NCBI GenBank assembly: GCA_918026815.1
Contig: CAKJVC010000058.1
Coordinates: forward strand, 1-64,000
DNA length: 64,000 bases
From: Chalara sp. BL73
Lineage: Eukaryota; Ascomycota; Leotiomycetes; Helotiales
Direction: 5' to 3'
Position 1 is the first letter of the stretch, and every line of letters begins with the position of its first letter. The notes under the pieces are model-generated. The model saw only the letters and a program-made list of their open reading frames with translations. It searched no databases and was not told the DNA's origin. Shown piece by piece: positions 1 through 10,956 of the stretch. The position numbers were made by a program, and so were the translations under genes.

Positions 1-694
1 CATATCCAACCTTCAGGAAACCGTTCCTCCATCCAAACTATGGATTTAACATTAGTATATTTCTCTCGAGCTCATGTTGGCCAAATCGTACCGATTGGAG
101 GCTCTGCAGCCATGACTGCAAGAATATCAGAATTGGTATGGTGTCGTTCAAGGAGCAGAGTGCGACGAAAGGCTACCGGAGAGCTGTCGACGTTGGAGGT
201 AGTGGGGTGCGAGTGACGAGGCAGCCGCAGCTCGCTTCGACCTCCGTAATGATGACTAATCATACTCCCGCGGCAAGGCCGCCGAGGCGTGAAGACAAGG
301 CTGAACATGGTCATCTGTGCTAAGAATTTGCAAGGAAAATAAGTTATGATCTCACATAGTTTATTAATACTTTAAAACTTGGAGGTATTGCTGATATTCT
401 CAGATGCCTATTACCTAGAAAAGCAATCCAAATAGAAAGAAAGAGAATAATCAGAAAGGACCGCTAGCCTCGAATATGACGACTTTTAAAGCCGTTGCGG
501 CCCATAATGGAAAGCAGAGGCAAGTATATTCATTCCTTTGACAGAGTTCCAACCAATGTAGCACCCAATCGACGATAGCCAAGAGAAGGCCTCTTAATCG
601 TCTGAAGGATTCTTAAATTTTCCAGTGAATGTTCGGAAGCAATTGATTCTTTACCATAAAAATCACAATATATGTAAATATGGTACTATGCTGA
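1..694. other. Left edge, no supported gene
   Basis: I see no convincing gene here. An 80-codon minus-strand ORF (72-314) and a 61-codon plus-strand ORF (138-323) overlap in a slightly GC-richer patch, but neither has a recognisable domain or splice-extended partner. The end of this stretch is presumably the 5' flank of the racemase-like gene that follows. Confidence 0.4.
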
Positions 695-1665
695 TTGAAG
701 GTCAGGCTACTTCTGATAAATCCGAACTCCACCTCGAGTATGACCCATAGCCTACAGCGTGTTCTATCTTCGCTTGGTCCATCTCCCATACTCGATATAA
801 CATATTACACTGCTCCATCTGGACCCACAAGCATAAATAGCAATGAGGACGCTACAGAAAGTGCAGATGTAGTAATAAGGTAAGGAGTTTCCGATGTGGT
901 TTTCGCTATATCGCTACTCGCAGTGGTGCCCCTGAGATTCTAATGACAGATTTTAATTGGCCGAATTAGAGATCTGTTGAGGTTAGGCTTCGTTCATGAT
1001 TTCGATGCTTTCCTGGTAGCATGCTATAGTGTTCATCCGCTAGTTTCAAGAATCAGAGAACATGTAAGCAGTTCATACGCCTATCAAGTAGACAAATCAA
1101 CCGGCAATTGTAAGTGTGGGGTACGGCATGCTGATGATGAGAGTCCTAGGTACAACCCAATGTGCCTGTTACAGGCATTTTCGAAGCAAGCATTGGTGCT
1201 GCATTGATGTTACTTCCTCAGCATTGTAACGCAGGATCAGGAAATCGAGGTCCACGAGGCTATGAAACCTTTGGAATTATTAGCACCGGTAATTATTGGG
1301 AGCAGGCACTTACAGAAGGTGTCTTGAACTTCCTTGGCGTTTCTGAACTAGGCAATCTGCATAGATTCAAGGGCGTTAGAACCACTGGGCTGAGCGCAAC
1401 TGAGTTACATGACGTTGACCAACATACAGTAAAATCTAAGGTCAAGGACGCAACTAGAGATTTATTAAGAAGTAGGGATTGCGGTGTTGTAATCCTAGGC
1501 TGTGCTGGCATGGTTGGCATGGAGAATTGGGTTCGGAAGGCTGCTGCGGAAGAGCTCGGTGATGAAGAGTCTAAGAAGATAGTCATCGTCGATGGTGTCA
1601 AATCTGGTCTTGTATATCTGGAGGGTGTGGCTAGAGTGTCGTGGCCAAGGGAAACCGGCGAATGA
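695..1665 (+). CDS. Asp/Glu/hydantoin racemase-like protein (DCG1 family)
   Basis: Three exons, 695-879, 970-1063 and 1150-1665, join in frame to about 264 residues, the usual size of this family. The N-terminal block LLLINPNSTSSMT and the later CYSVHPLV, PVTGIFEAS and VVILGCAGM blocks match the DCG1/hydantoin-racemase group of Asp/Glu racemase-fold enzymes. The two conserved cysteines of the fold are in the CYS and GCAG blocks. In yeast DCG1 sits among allantoin-catabolism genes; no such neighbours are present here, so the substrate is unknown. Oddly, the codon at the expected start is TTG at 695, directly preceded by an in-frame TGA (692-694), and no ATG opens this frame. Either a short upstream exon ends at an acceptor near 699, or the start codon has been lost. 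Family call good, start uncertain. Confidence 0.75.
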
Positions 1666-3611
1666 AGCTATAATGCTGGGCTGAAACCAGAACTCTGCAT
1701 CCCTCATGTGTGCACAATCAGTCAGTCTCTACCTAATTAATCATCTGACTCGACAGAAGTTTTTCAACGGTAAGTCTGATGGAGAATAGCCTCAGAAGAC
1801 ACGACTTCCGTAACTGCTAAAAAGCTCCATTTATTTGGCCTATGTACAGCTTCCTCCATATATTCTCAATTGCTGCGCGCACCGCCTTTAGCCGCCCTTA
1901 GTTCGTCCATTTTGCTACTCGCTTCTTGAATTCCTCGTATTGGCATTTCTCGTAGCTGTGTCTCTCTGTCTATGCCCGAAAATGTAAGCTTCTAATCACA
2001 ATACCCAACCATCCTCTCGATTTCCAGTCCGCGGTGGTCATGGGTTACCTACCTCACATTTCCATGGCAAATAATATTCCTCCACCCGACACCGGTTGAG
2101 AGGGATCAGGAGATTCGCGCAGCTATCCCTGTATGCAAGTGGGAGCTTCGCATCGCGCATCTCCTCTCGTGTTGCAGCTGTCAAACGTCAAAACGCGAAC
2201 CAGGGGACGAGCAAAGAGTGGCATACGTGATGGTGCTGATGGCTCAAGGCCAACAGCCGATTTGATGGTATCAGTGACAGTCATGGTGGGCAATTGGACA
2301 AGCTGTGGCATGAAGCTCAATTGATCGATGTGAGGTCAAAGGTTGTTGTGGATCAATTATAGCTTATGTAATCGAACCAGCCCCAGAATTCTAGTTAACG
2401 ACAGTTCATTCATACCTCACATTCCAGGACTACTTCGAACTTAGTATCGCTCGAGATAGCATTGACATACCTGTTTATTATCTCTATTCTCATATACTAT
2501 GATTCAGGCCAACTGCTTGCAGCGGTTGGAGATCTACCATGGCGGTCACTTATGACTAACGAATGATGTACCAAGTTCTGGACTACTGTAGCATTAGAAG
2601 CCAGGTCGATGGGGCAATGGTATTTCAGGAAACGGTTAAGTTTACAGCCTCATATTTGCTCCGTCCGAATAAATCGAGAAAGGAAGGACACACAAGGTAT
2701 TGAGCCAAATGGTAGGCTGTGAACCACCTCCAAAATATCGCTTCGAAGTGTATACTAGATTGGTTTTCATATAAGGGCGTGTGTTATTCATGATGTTAAC
2801 TACTGCCATTGCATGATTTGGAATTATAAGAAGCTTTGTTGCAACCCAGTGAATAGTGACAAGAGGGCCGATTGTGGTACTCTGGAATGTTAAATACACG
2901 CAAATCAAAGATTTTAGCAAAGTGTAACTGGAAGAGTGTAATGGCATTGGAGTATGGTCTAGGCTTCAGGGCGTTTGTATATGGTGGCTCTTGCCATTCG
3001 ATAAGGTCAAGCACGTTCTTGCCAATTATCAGATGTTGCCCATTCCATATCCTAGTGAAACAATTCAACTAAATGAGCCTTTGCTAAGCGATAAACCAGA
3101 AATATTCCTTCTGAACTTCAAATACTCTTAACCAGATTAGTCTTCACCCCAGAAGGTCTATACTAATCAGTCTATCATAACCTGAGGTCTTCGCACATGA
3201 ATCCTCATTCTTACGGCTTACAAAACTTGTCATCTTTAACATCTTTCATCACACTTTCAGCTTTCCATCCTCATTTGATTCTTACATCAGTCCATATTCT
3301 GAAGTCAGTGCCTATTCTATCATGACCTGAGCTTCTAAGGTTACTTGACAATATCATATGAAGGTAAGGTGAGCCAATAATTTTGTGAGCCCTTATAAGA
3401 ATTCTGATAATTATAACTAGAAAGGTCTATATGATATTTCCCCAAGTACAGCACTTCCAACGACACTCCTTCGATAATTGCCCTTCGCTTGATCACTATT
3501 GAGTGTATGGAACTCGGAATTGCTCCTGCATAGAAAACGAGATAATTTAGTGGCTCTGGTCTACCTGAAACTTTACAAAATTCAAAGCTGGACACTCCAA
3601 ACACCTGCGTC
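1666..3611. other. Intergenic, no supported gene
   Basis: About 1.9 kb of AT-rich sequence. Short ORFs occur on both strands (2123-2324, 2642-3072) but overlap one another antisense, lack recognisable motifs and cannot be extended by splicing. I see no repeat or RNA gene. Confidence 0.4.
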
Positions 3612-4417
3612 ATGAAATCGCAACCCGCTGGTCACCGAGTCCCTCCTGAGGTTCGAAAGTATATTTGGGAGTATATGGCAACTGACAACATAACAAATGT
3701 GAGGATTACGTCGAATGGTTCAGATATTCTGGGACATGATCAATGTCGCAATCTGCTATCGTGTATCAATAATGAGACGAAAAATTTTATCGACTCTATT
3801 CCCAGATTCAACTTGTTGATACGCAGCTCAGACCATCCATTATACAGGGGATATCTGAAGATCAAGGTTACAGATACGCTCCTCATTGAGAATATCGAAA
3901 TCCTATATGAGGAGGTTATTAAACGTAGAGATCAGAGCTCTTGGATTTCCAGGCTTGAGGGCATCAAGACGTTAGCTTTTTCTCCACTTCAACTTAGACT
4001 TGGCAAACTCGAAGCTTGTGTCCCATTTCTTGCACGACTCAAGAGCCTAGAAAAATAATATTGGTGTCAAGAATTACCAAGCAGAAAGATCAAGGAACGT
4101 TAACTGCATGGAGATGTGGCATGCATATCTTCGGAACACCTCCCGAGCAAACAGGATTAGGGAAAATCTATACATCACCTTTTGATGTTGGCTTATTCGA
4201 AAACCGACGATTTGAGTGGGGAAATACAGTCACAACTCCGATGGACGCTCACACCCTAGATGGCTATACCAGAAACCTGGCAAAGACGCTAAGTCGTGCA
4301 TACGAGAACTTTGCCTTGAAGGAGGAAAGGAAGTCAGCCGAAGAGATAAAGTGGCATGGCCAGATCCCTGATATTGTTGTTAGGACAGTCAAGGTTGGTC
4401 TCATCTTGTTAACCTAA
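3612..4417 (+). pseudogene. 2EXR-domain protein, frameshifted
   Basis: The first segment (3612-4058, 148 codons) opens with a 2EXR-type block, VPPEVRKYIWEYMA, typical of the large family of fungal 2EXR proteins of unknown function (F-box-like in appearance). It stops at a TAA directly after an A-run at about 4053-4057. The next frame stays open to 4417 and continues the same kind of sequence. One extra A in that homopolymer would read LEKIILVS straight through, giving one protein of about 270 residues. I infer a one-base frameshift, either a real inactivating mutation or a sequencing error. The 3' end is also uncertain because a GT shortly before the last stop could start another intron. Confidence 0.55.
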
Positions 4418-7155
4418 GTCTTCGGTTTAGTGGAATAGCGAGGGAGGCTGTAATATTCGCAACAGCGTTCATGCTGAATGACAGAGCTAACCTTATGGTA
4501 ACAGGAGGCTCTACCACAATAAGCACTAGCAATGCAAGAATGGTACTGAACCTGTCCCTAGTATCATGAATGACCCATTTGGGTTGGGCACAAGTTCTGG
4601 CTGGTATGGGTGTGACGTGACATAGTTGTCTGGGAACAATGCCTTCACCTGATGGCCATGAAGGCATATCAATAATAAGCCCTTGCCCCTTTTCACAAGC
4701 GAGGAATTTTGAAGGTATTTTGCAAAAATATTACATACCTAGCGAGATAATTTACTTACATATTATAGCCCACGATATATCTTGCTTGGCTTTTGTTCAT
4801 TGAATTATATTTGCAAACCCAACTTATGGAAACTAAAATATTGCATAGTATCACGTGCTATCTGTGTTGGTCGCCTGTGATTCATGTGCTTTAGCACATC
4901 TCTGCCAAGTGGAAGTCTGGAAAACGCTAAATATATCAAGGTCGAGGATCCTTCTCTCTGGCTATTCTCGTTCTTATCACATATTTCCTTATACCCACCG
5001 TCCACAAGCATAAAAAATGCCCGTGAGTGAAAGTGCTGGATATCCCAGCCTAGTGTGGTCCCTTACTGCCTAATCTAGATATCGTAGGCATTGGAGTAAG
5101 ATCTCCAATACCGAGATATATTGTAAAGCTACTGTGCATAATAAATGCTGCCTTCTTCATCAATTAGGAATTGAAGCACCTTAGGACTAACCTTCTCAGT
5201 TTCCAGCTGCTGACTGATCCATTTAACAGGCCTACATATCTTGAATTTAGTTCTGTAAGCCTTATTCTGCTGGCAGCAGCCGCAAAGAGTACGGCAGATA
5301 CCCAACTGCACCAAGATCCGAAGAATCACCAATTGTCTTAGGGTGTATATACACCTTGCAGTTGATAGCATACTCTCAAATCCTGGTAACGCGGTATATG
5401 GAAACTGCAAAATAGACGTCTTCATTCGCCGTGATAAAGATAAGGACTTTACTAACACAAAAACTTCTGGACCTATTGCTTCTGAGCTTGGTAGGTTAAC
5501 AGATGATTGCTGCACCTGCTATATTGATTGCCGCATTGAAGGTTTGACAGACGCTATTCATGTACCACTTCTCAACGGCTTCCTAACACGCTTGGCTTTC
5601 TTGCTTCACTGGTATAGTTCCGACTATATCTCTAAATACGTTGATTTGAAGCACAAGATACTTCACATTGTGCGACTAGTGGGCTTCTACACGGTGCTCA
5701 TCATGTATATTAATTTACAAGCACGTGTACCTTGTTCTAGCGCATTGCAACACATCCAAACAAAAGAGGACACGAGTGTCTATATACGTGGATCGCATAT
5801 GCTTACCGATAGCTGTCCTAGATGTCCATTGAATATCTACAGACTATTGGGGCAGATGATCACCCAACTTACCCAAGCTTCCTCGCAAATATAAGAGACT
5901 CGTTTTCTGCTTGCAAAGTCTATAGTTTTGGTGTGCTCACTTTGCCATTCGCCAATGCTGTTCAAGCCGCCTTGCATTGGGAATAAGCAGCTGACCGTTC
6001 AACCCGCCAAACATATTACCTGCAATGAGCCTCTGGTATTTGCAGACAACTTTGCCTATTAAGGTAAATGAGGGCTTGGTTCGCTTATTGCTGTGATGCT
6101 TCGTCTCTTGCCGCAATAGAGGCGTTTCCTGGTAAGTGAATCTTACCACAAATGAACCCTTTAAAGGGAGCCCATTCAACTTCAAATCCTCGAAATGAAA
6201 AGTCGTTGGCAGATTTAACAAAAATTAATGATATTGAATTGCTTTTGAGCAGTTAAAAGGCTTCAAATCTAGCTTTGCATAAATCTGTTGCATTCATTCC
6301 GAACCAATTCCCATCTGCTACTGGACTCACACCACTACATGCACACATGCCTTTGTCGGCTGTTTGTGGACAGGCTGGTGGTATTTCTAGTAGTCAAGGG
6401 TAAGTCACTTCTGGTATGGTACTTTTTAATAAGCGGCGTGAATGATAATCTCAAAAATAGATAAGAGACTTCTAAGTTGCCTAGACACACATTAAAGAAG
6501 CTAGGTATACATCAACGAAAACAAGCTGCCACACTCCAGGCTTCAAGGAAGCCAAGCATCACCTTGATCACATATGGGATATCGGAGCGTTGCAGTATTT
6601 TGCGAATGAAAGTAACTGGAGATGAGGAGAGAAAGATTTTTTAGCTAGGAGAGATTGTAGGATATTTCTGGATTAATCAATAGAAACTTGGAGATTGGCT
6701 GCTCATGACAAGGCGGAGTTGAAGGATTTAAGAGAAATCGAGGCCATTTTACTTAATAGGAAATGGCGTATTAATACCCTCGAGGGATAATGAAGACCGA
6801 TGGTTTGGTATATTTCAATAAGACTAACCACCGGAGCTAGAAAGGACGAATTTAGAACTCCGGAATCAGAGGCATTTAAGCCGATGAAGTCACATCACTT
6901 TCCTAACCTGATCGGTATAATTCCACCAAACATTTACTTTTTGCGTCACTTGTATTATTCGTACTTTCCTGCACAAATATTGGTCGAAATTCAAGAGGCC
7001 GAAAGGTTCCATTGAATATGCCACTATGCGAAAAGGTGGTTCCTTAATACACCCATGCATGAGATAGATGGGATTCAATGCATAAAGACAATGCCCATCG
7101 CAAAAACCAACCAACACCTGCCTCCATCTTCCACGTACACCTTGCCAAGAGTCGT
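4418..7155. other. Gene-poor region with unassigned ORFs
   Basis: No recognisable gene. The longest ORFs are 5343-5894 (plus, 183 codons), 5129-5515 (minus, 128 codons) and 5937-6221 (minus, 94 codons). They overlap or abut on opposite strands, resemble no family I know and have odd composition. They may be decayed gene remnants. The last few hundred bases before 7156 are the 3' flank of the eS24 gene. Confidence 0.35.
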
Positions 7156-7737
7156 CTATTTGTCCTTCTTCTTGGTTGCGCCCTTGACCTTTGCCGTACC
7201 TCGGAGAGTCTTTTGTCTGTTCTTGCGTTGCTTGCCTTGAGATAAGTATTAGTACCATTCCATCCAAGAAAATTCTGCATGTGCTTGTAGAATCGAACAT
7301 ACGTTGCTGTCTGCTTGGCTTCTCGATCTTTGAGGCGAATCCAACACGGACCAATCTATAATGGGGCTCGAACTTCTTCAAGGCCTCAGGCGAATCGTAA
7401 ATGAGGGCAAAGCCGGTTGTCTTCCCACCACCAAATTGAGTCTGAAGACCGAAAACGTTGACCTGGTCCTTGTTGGCCTTGTAGAGCTCAGCAAGCTTGC
7501 CTCGTAGCTCGTCCTTGGAGATGTTGGGGCGGTTTGGGTGGAGGATATCACTGCTCATCTCATCAGCCCTTATACTTATATCATAATTGAACGAATTCTC
7601 CCAATAAAGTAACCCCGAGTATAACGCGATGAAGATATAGAGGGTGTAGGCGTCACTTACATCACCATTTGCTTGCGGCCGAGGAGAGGGTTGCGGATGA
7701 ACTTGCGCGTGCGCAGCGTAACAGGTTGGTCTGCCAT
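7156..7737 (-). CDS. RPS24: 40S ribosomal protein S24 (eS24)
   Basis: Three exons on the minus strand, 7737-7661, 7550-7303 and 7235-7156, join in frame to 134 residues, the normal eS24 length. Donors GTAAGT and GTATGT and acceptors CAG and AAG are clean. The protein carries hallmark eS24 blocks: [13 protein letters not shown] at residues 7-19, the DILHPNR block, [20 protein letters not shown] in the middle, and the basic tail ending ATKKKDK. It is a structural component of the small ribosomal subunit. Introns near both ends of the coding region are common in fungal ribosomal protein genes. The start is the only ATG giving the [14 protein letters not shown]-terminus. It is divergent from the eEF2 methyltransferase gene. 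Confidence 0.96.
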
Positions 7738-8050
7738 ATTGACGATGTGAGACTGATCGATTCGAAAGGCCGTCCGTGGATGTCGAGACAGCTGTCGAAA
7801 ATTTGGGTGGTCGATGGGGTCGTCGAAATCTGAAAATCCAAAATGCACTAAGATTCGAATTATTTTCTGTGTGGGTGGATGGCGGCTTAGGCGAGGCAGC
7901 CTAAAAAATGAGGCTCAAATCCAATGAACTCCATAATTTCTTGGCGATATTTGATGTTCACCTCAACACCCACCACCCCTTTCCCATCCCTAAGTTGCGA
8001 TATTGTGACGACGATTAGGGCTGTTCTTTGTCCTCTGGATCGGCATACCA
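7738..8050. promoter_or_regulatory. Shared divergent promoter, RPS24 / EFM3
   Basis: The two start codons are 313 bp apart and point away from each other, so this stretch must hold both promoters and both 5' UTRs. I did not identify a specific factor site. Pairing a ribosomal protein gene with an elongation-factor methyltransferase suggests coordinated expression, which is inference from position only. Confidence 0.6.
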
Positions 8051-9163
8051 ATGGACGATCAATTGGACTCCGACGCAAGAACTCAGCTTGACCGCTTCTG
8101 CTGCCAATACCTTCAACTCGTCCTTAACATCGATTATCCAGATGAAGATCACCTTCGTAGTGATGCTTTCCAGACCTGCATTCACGCAAGATTGTTCAAG
8201 GAGGGTGCCATTAAATATACCCCTCCGAAACGCTATCAATTGCGAGTTTTGAAAGAGCTCATGCGACGGATTGAGCATAGCATCCAAGACTGGGAAGAGG
8301 AAGTACGCCGAGTTCTCATCGACCTCACAAGCTGGGGGAAGTATCATAATTAAGTTAACTATTCTAACCTATTATTAACCTCTCAGGGCATCTCTGATAA
8401 TCTCATGAACGAGCTTTCTTCTCTTCTGTCGTCATTTCTTCCTTCTGAGGTCACATCTGCACAACAGAAATCGTATGTTACATTTACGCTCTCTGCCTTG
8501 TCTTCTGACTCAAAAGACGTGCCAACTATCACCCTCCTTGAGTCGCACAATCTCCTAACTGCAGGAGGAGTGACTGGGTTCCGAACATGGGAAGCAGCCA
8601 TACATCTCGGAAACTATCTCTGCGCCAATCCTTCTCTTATCTGTGGCAAATCTATTCTCGAGCTTGGCTGCGGTACTGGCTACGCATCTCTTTTGTGTGC
8701 TAAGCATTTGAAAGCGTCACGTTGCTTGGTTACTGATGGCTCCTCGGATGTCGTTTCCAATTTGTCTACGAATTTTTACCTAAATGGCTTGCAAGATTCT
8801 CCAATAATTGAAGGAAAGGAGTTAGTCTGGGGACATGCTCTCATTGGTTCCGAACATATTAAATGGAACGGAGGGCGGAATATTGACTTGGTCATCGGTG
8901 CAGACGTCAGTTACGAAGACTCTGGAATACTTGCCCTGATTTCGACATTCAGAGACCTCTTTGATCTGTATCCTAAGTTGCAAATTCTTATCGCGGCAAC
9001 AGTAAGGAAGGAAACAACCTTCAAGTCATTTGTTGAAATATGCGAGCGTAACAAGCTTAAAGTGGAATATATTCAGTTTGATATTGTGAAGTCACAATTG
9101 CAGAAAGGCCCGTTCTATCCGGACCATGCCGAAGTACAGCTATCTATGATCACGAGACCATGA
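8051..9163 (+). CDS. EFM3: eEF2 protein-lysine N-methyltransferase
   Basis: Exons 8051-8302 and 8387-9163 join in phase 0 (donor GTACGC, acceptor CAG) to 342 residues, close to yeast Efm3. The first about 90 residues are the helical extension typical of the FAM86/EFM3 group. The rest is a seven-beta-strand SAM-dependent methyltransferase of the METTL21-like family: FRTWEAA near residue 150, the SAM-binding motif ILELGCGTG at about 174-182, an acidic TDGS strand, and the post-I motif DVSYEDSG. By family it trimethylates one lysine of translation elongation factor 2 in the cytosol. Neighbouring eS24 fits a translation context. An alternative GTATCA donor at 8341 gives the wrong phase. Confidence 0.88.
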
Positions 9164-9628
9164 ACTGGCGTGGTTGTGCAATTATAGGACTGCGATCACG
9201 GTCTCTAACTGTATGTATGGTCAGTTAAACAGCATGTTTGGTTGCCAACCAAAAGAAGCTATGCTGGAGGTTACGAGGTCATATACATGTCTTTACAAAG
9301 AATTTAGATATCCAATCAAGTTATTTAGAACACCGTTGATTATCATCTGCTATTATATTCTTCTCTAATGATCAGACTCTTACGTCGTCATCTTCGTACC
9401 ATACTAAAGTATATTGTTCATTGCAGCCTCTATAATCATCAGAAAGAGCCAGCTTTCTCAGATTATTCCTCTTTAGTCGTGAAACGTGGTATCTTCAAAC
9501 TCCGGTATGCCTAACTCCAAAGACGCAAATCCTTCAAGCCATGTCAACATTTCTTATGCATCATTCATATCTTCATATACGCCGCCTCTTCAAGGCTTCC
9601 TTCCATCTACGTTCTCGAGATCTCGCCC
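9164..9628. other. Intergenic, convergent 3' flanks
   Basis: Lies between the ends of EFM3 and the secreted-protein gene, so it should contain both 3' UTRs. No further gene seen. Confidence 0.5.
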
Positions 9629-10042
9629 TCACCACAATAACACTCTTCCAATCCACCCCAGCAGCACAATCCCAAGCGCCCTCCTCTCTAATCCCCTCCT
9701 CTCCGCGCCCGCAATCTCAGAACCCCCAGGCCGCACCGGCTTATGCCATCCGCAATGCGAGTATGTCCCCCTTGTCACACATGAATAATATGTTTCCACA
9801 TGCCATTTCTGCTGCAATTCTATTTTCTCCACATCTTCAAGCGACGGGCCGGCCGTGATTGTCGGGTCTCCTGTTAATACCGTCTCTGTCGATGATTGCG
9901 GAGGGGTGGTCGTGGGGGACGAGGCTGAGGATGATGACGGCGAGGCTGAGATGGTGCGGGGTTGTATGACTAGGTTAAAGGCATTGGTGACAGATAAAAA
10001 TAAGACCGCAAGAGCCAGGAGAATATGTGTCGGTTTGCGCAT
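9629..10042 (-). CDS. Small secreted Ser/Thr-rich protein
   Basis: A single-exon ORF of 137 residues. Residues 1-22 form a clear signal peptide, with a basic start followed by HILLALAVLFLSVTNA. Residues about 30-60 are a Ser/Thr/Pro-rich spacer likely to be O-glycosylated. A compact block, YYSCVTRGTYSHCGWHKPV, contains the only two mature cysteines and probably forms one disulfide. The C-terminus ends in a hydrophobic stretch, GIVLLGWIGRVLLW, which could be a GPI-anchor signal or a membrane segment. I recognise the style of a fungal small secreted or cell-wall protein but cannot name a function. Confidence 0.7.
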   Translation of the reverse strand: MRKPTHILLALAVLFLSVTNAFNLVIQPRTISASPSSSSASSPTTTPPQSSTETVLTGDPTITAGPSLEDVEKIELQQKWHVETYYSCVTRGTYSHCGWHKPVRPGGSEIAGAERRGLERRALGIVLLGWIGRVLLW

Positions 10043-10956
10043 CGCTACGGATCTTCTTCTGAGAAGAGAAAAATGAGGGAATTGAGGAGGTTGGGAGGCG
10101 CTGATAGATATGATTCCAAGGCTTTGCTATCCTGGCTTATGCGGGTGAGATACAACTTCCTTGATTGGAGAACTTGTTGACTCTTGGGAGGCCTAGGCAG
10201 ACACTGCTATAGGCATGGGATAGATATGTAGAAGAAGAAGATAAATGAATGCGGAAAGAATAGAAGTAGTAAAATATCGCGAAGCAGAAACAGGTACGCA
10301 GTAAAGAAGAAAGGCAACTTCATCCATGAGATGCGATCTGAGCGCTTGCCCACCAAGACATCTGACTCAAACAAAGAAAGCATGCGTGCAAAACTTATCA
10401 GCTTCATTCCATAAAGCAATCATTCTATGTGGCTTCAAGCCTTTGGAAGTACAGAGTTGCTCAAAGAGAATGAGGTCCGTTGAGCGAATGAGGGGTGCCA
10501 ATGCATGAAACGTGAAACACGCTGGGTGATCTTTTGAAAACCAATCGAGTGTAGCCTTGGCAAAGACTTCCTGTGATGGGAAGGTCACAGATACTTGGCC
10601 CAATGAAAATCAAGTGGCACTTGCTATGTTGAGACATAGGAAAAGGTACTGTATACGCCTAACAAAAAGAACATATTCGACGATGCTTCGGGAAGACTGG
10701 ATCACCAAGGGACGGGCAAGCAAGATGATCCAACACTGAGCAAAGTTGAGAAAAACTACGTCGAAACGCGGCACTTCAAGCTTGCTGCTCAAGAATAGGA
10801 TGATTAACCAACTTTACTCTTGCCATATTATACAGCATCACAGACCATCACACAATGCTCAATAGCCAAGAACCGTGCAAATAAAAAACACAAAATCACA
10901 ATGGTATCTTCGCTATAAGCACTAACTGAATCACTTCACTAATTCCACCATAAATA
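10043..10956. other. Intergenic, no supported gene
   Basis: Only short mutually overlapping ORFs. It separates the 5' end of the secreted-protein gene from the 3' end of the coilin-like gene. No repeat or RNA gene is visible. Confidence 0.45.

Noticed and set aside
5343..5894. 183-codon ORF as a real gene
   Set aside because: No recognised domain, overlapped antisense by another ORF, and no splice-supported extension; kept only as part of a gene-poor region.
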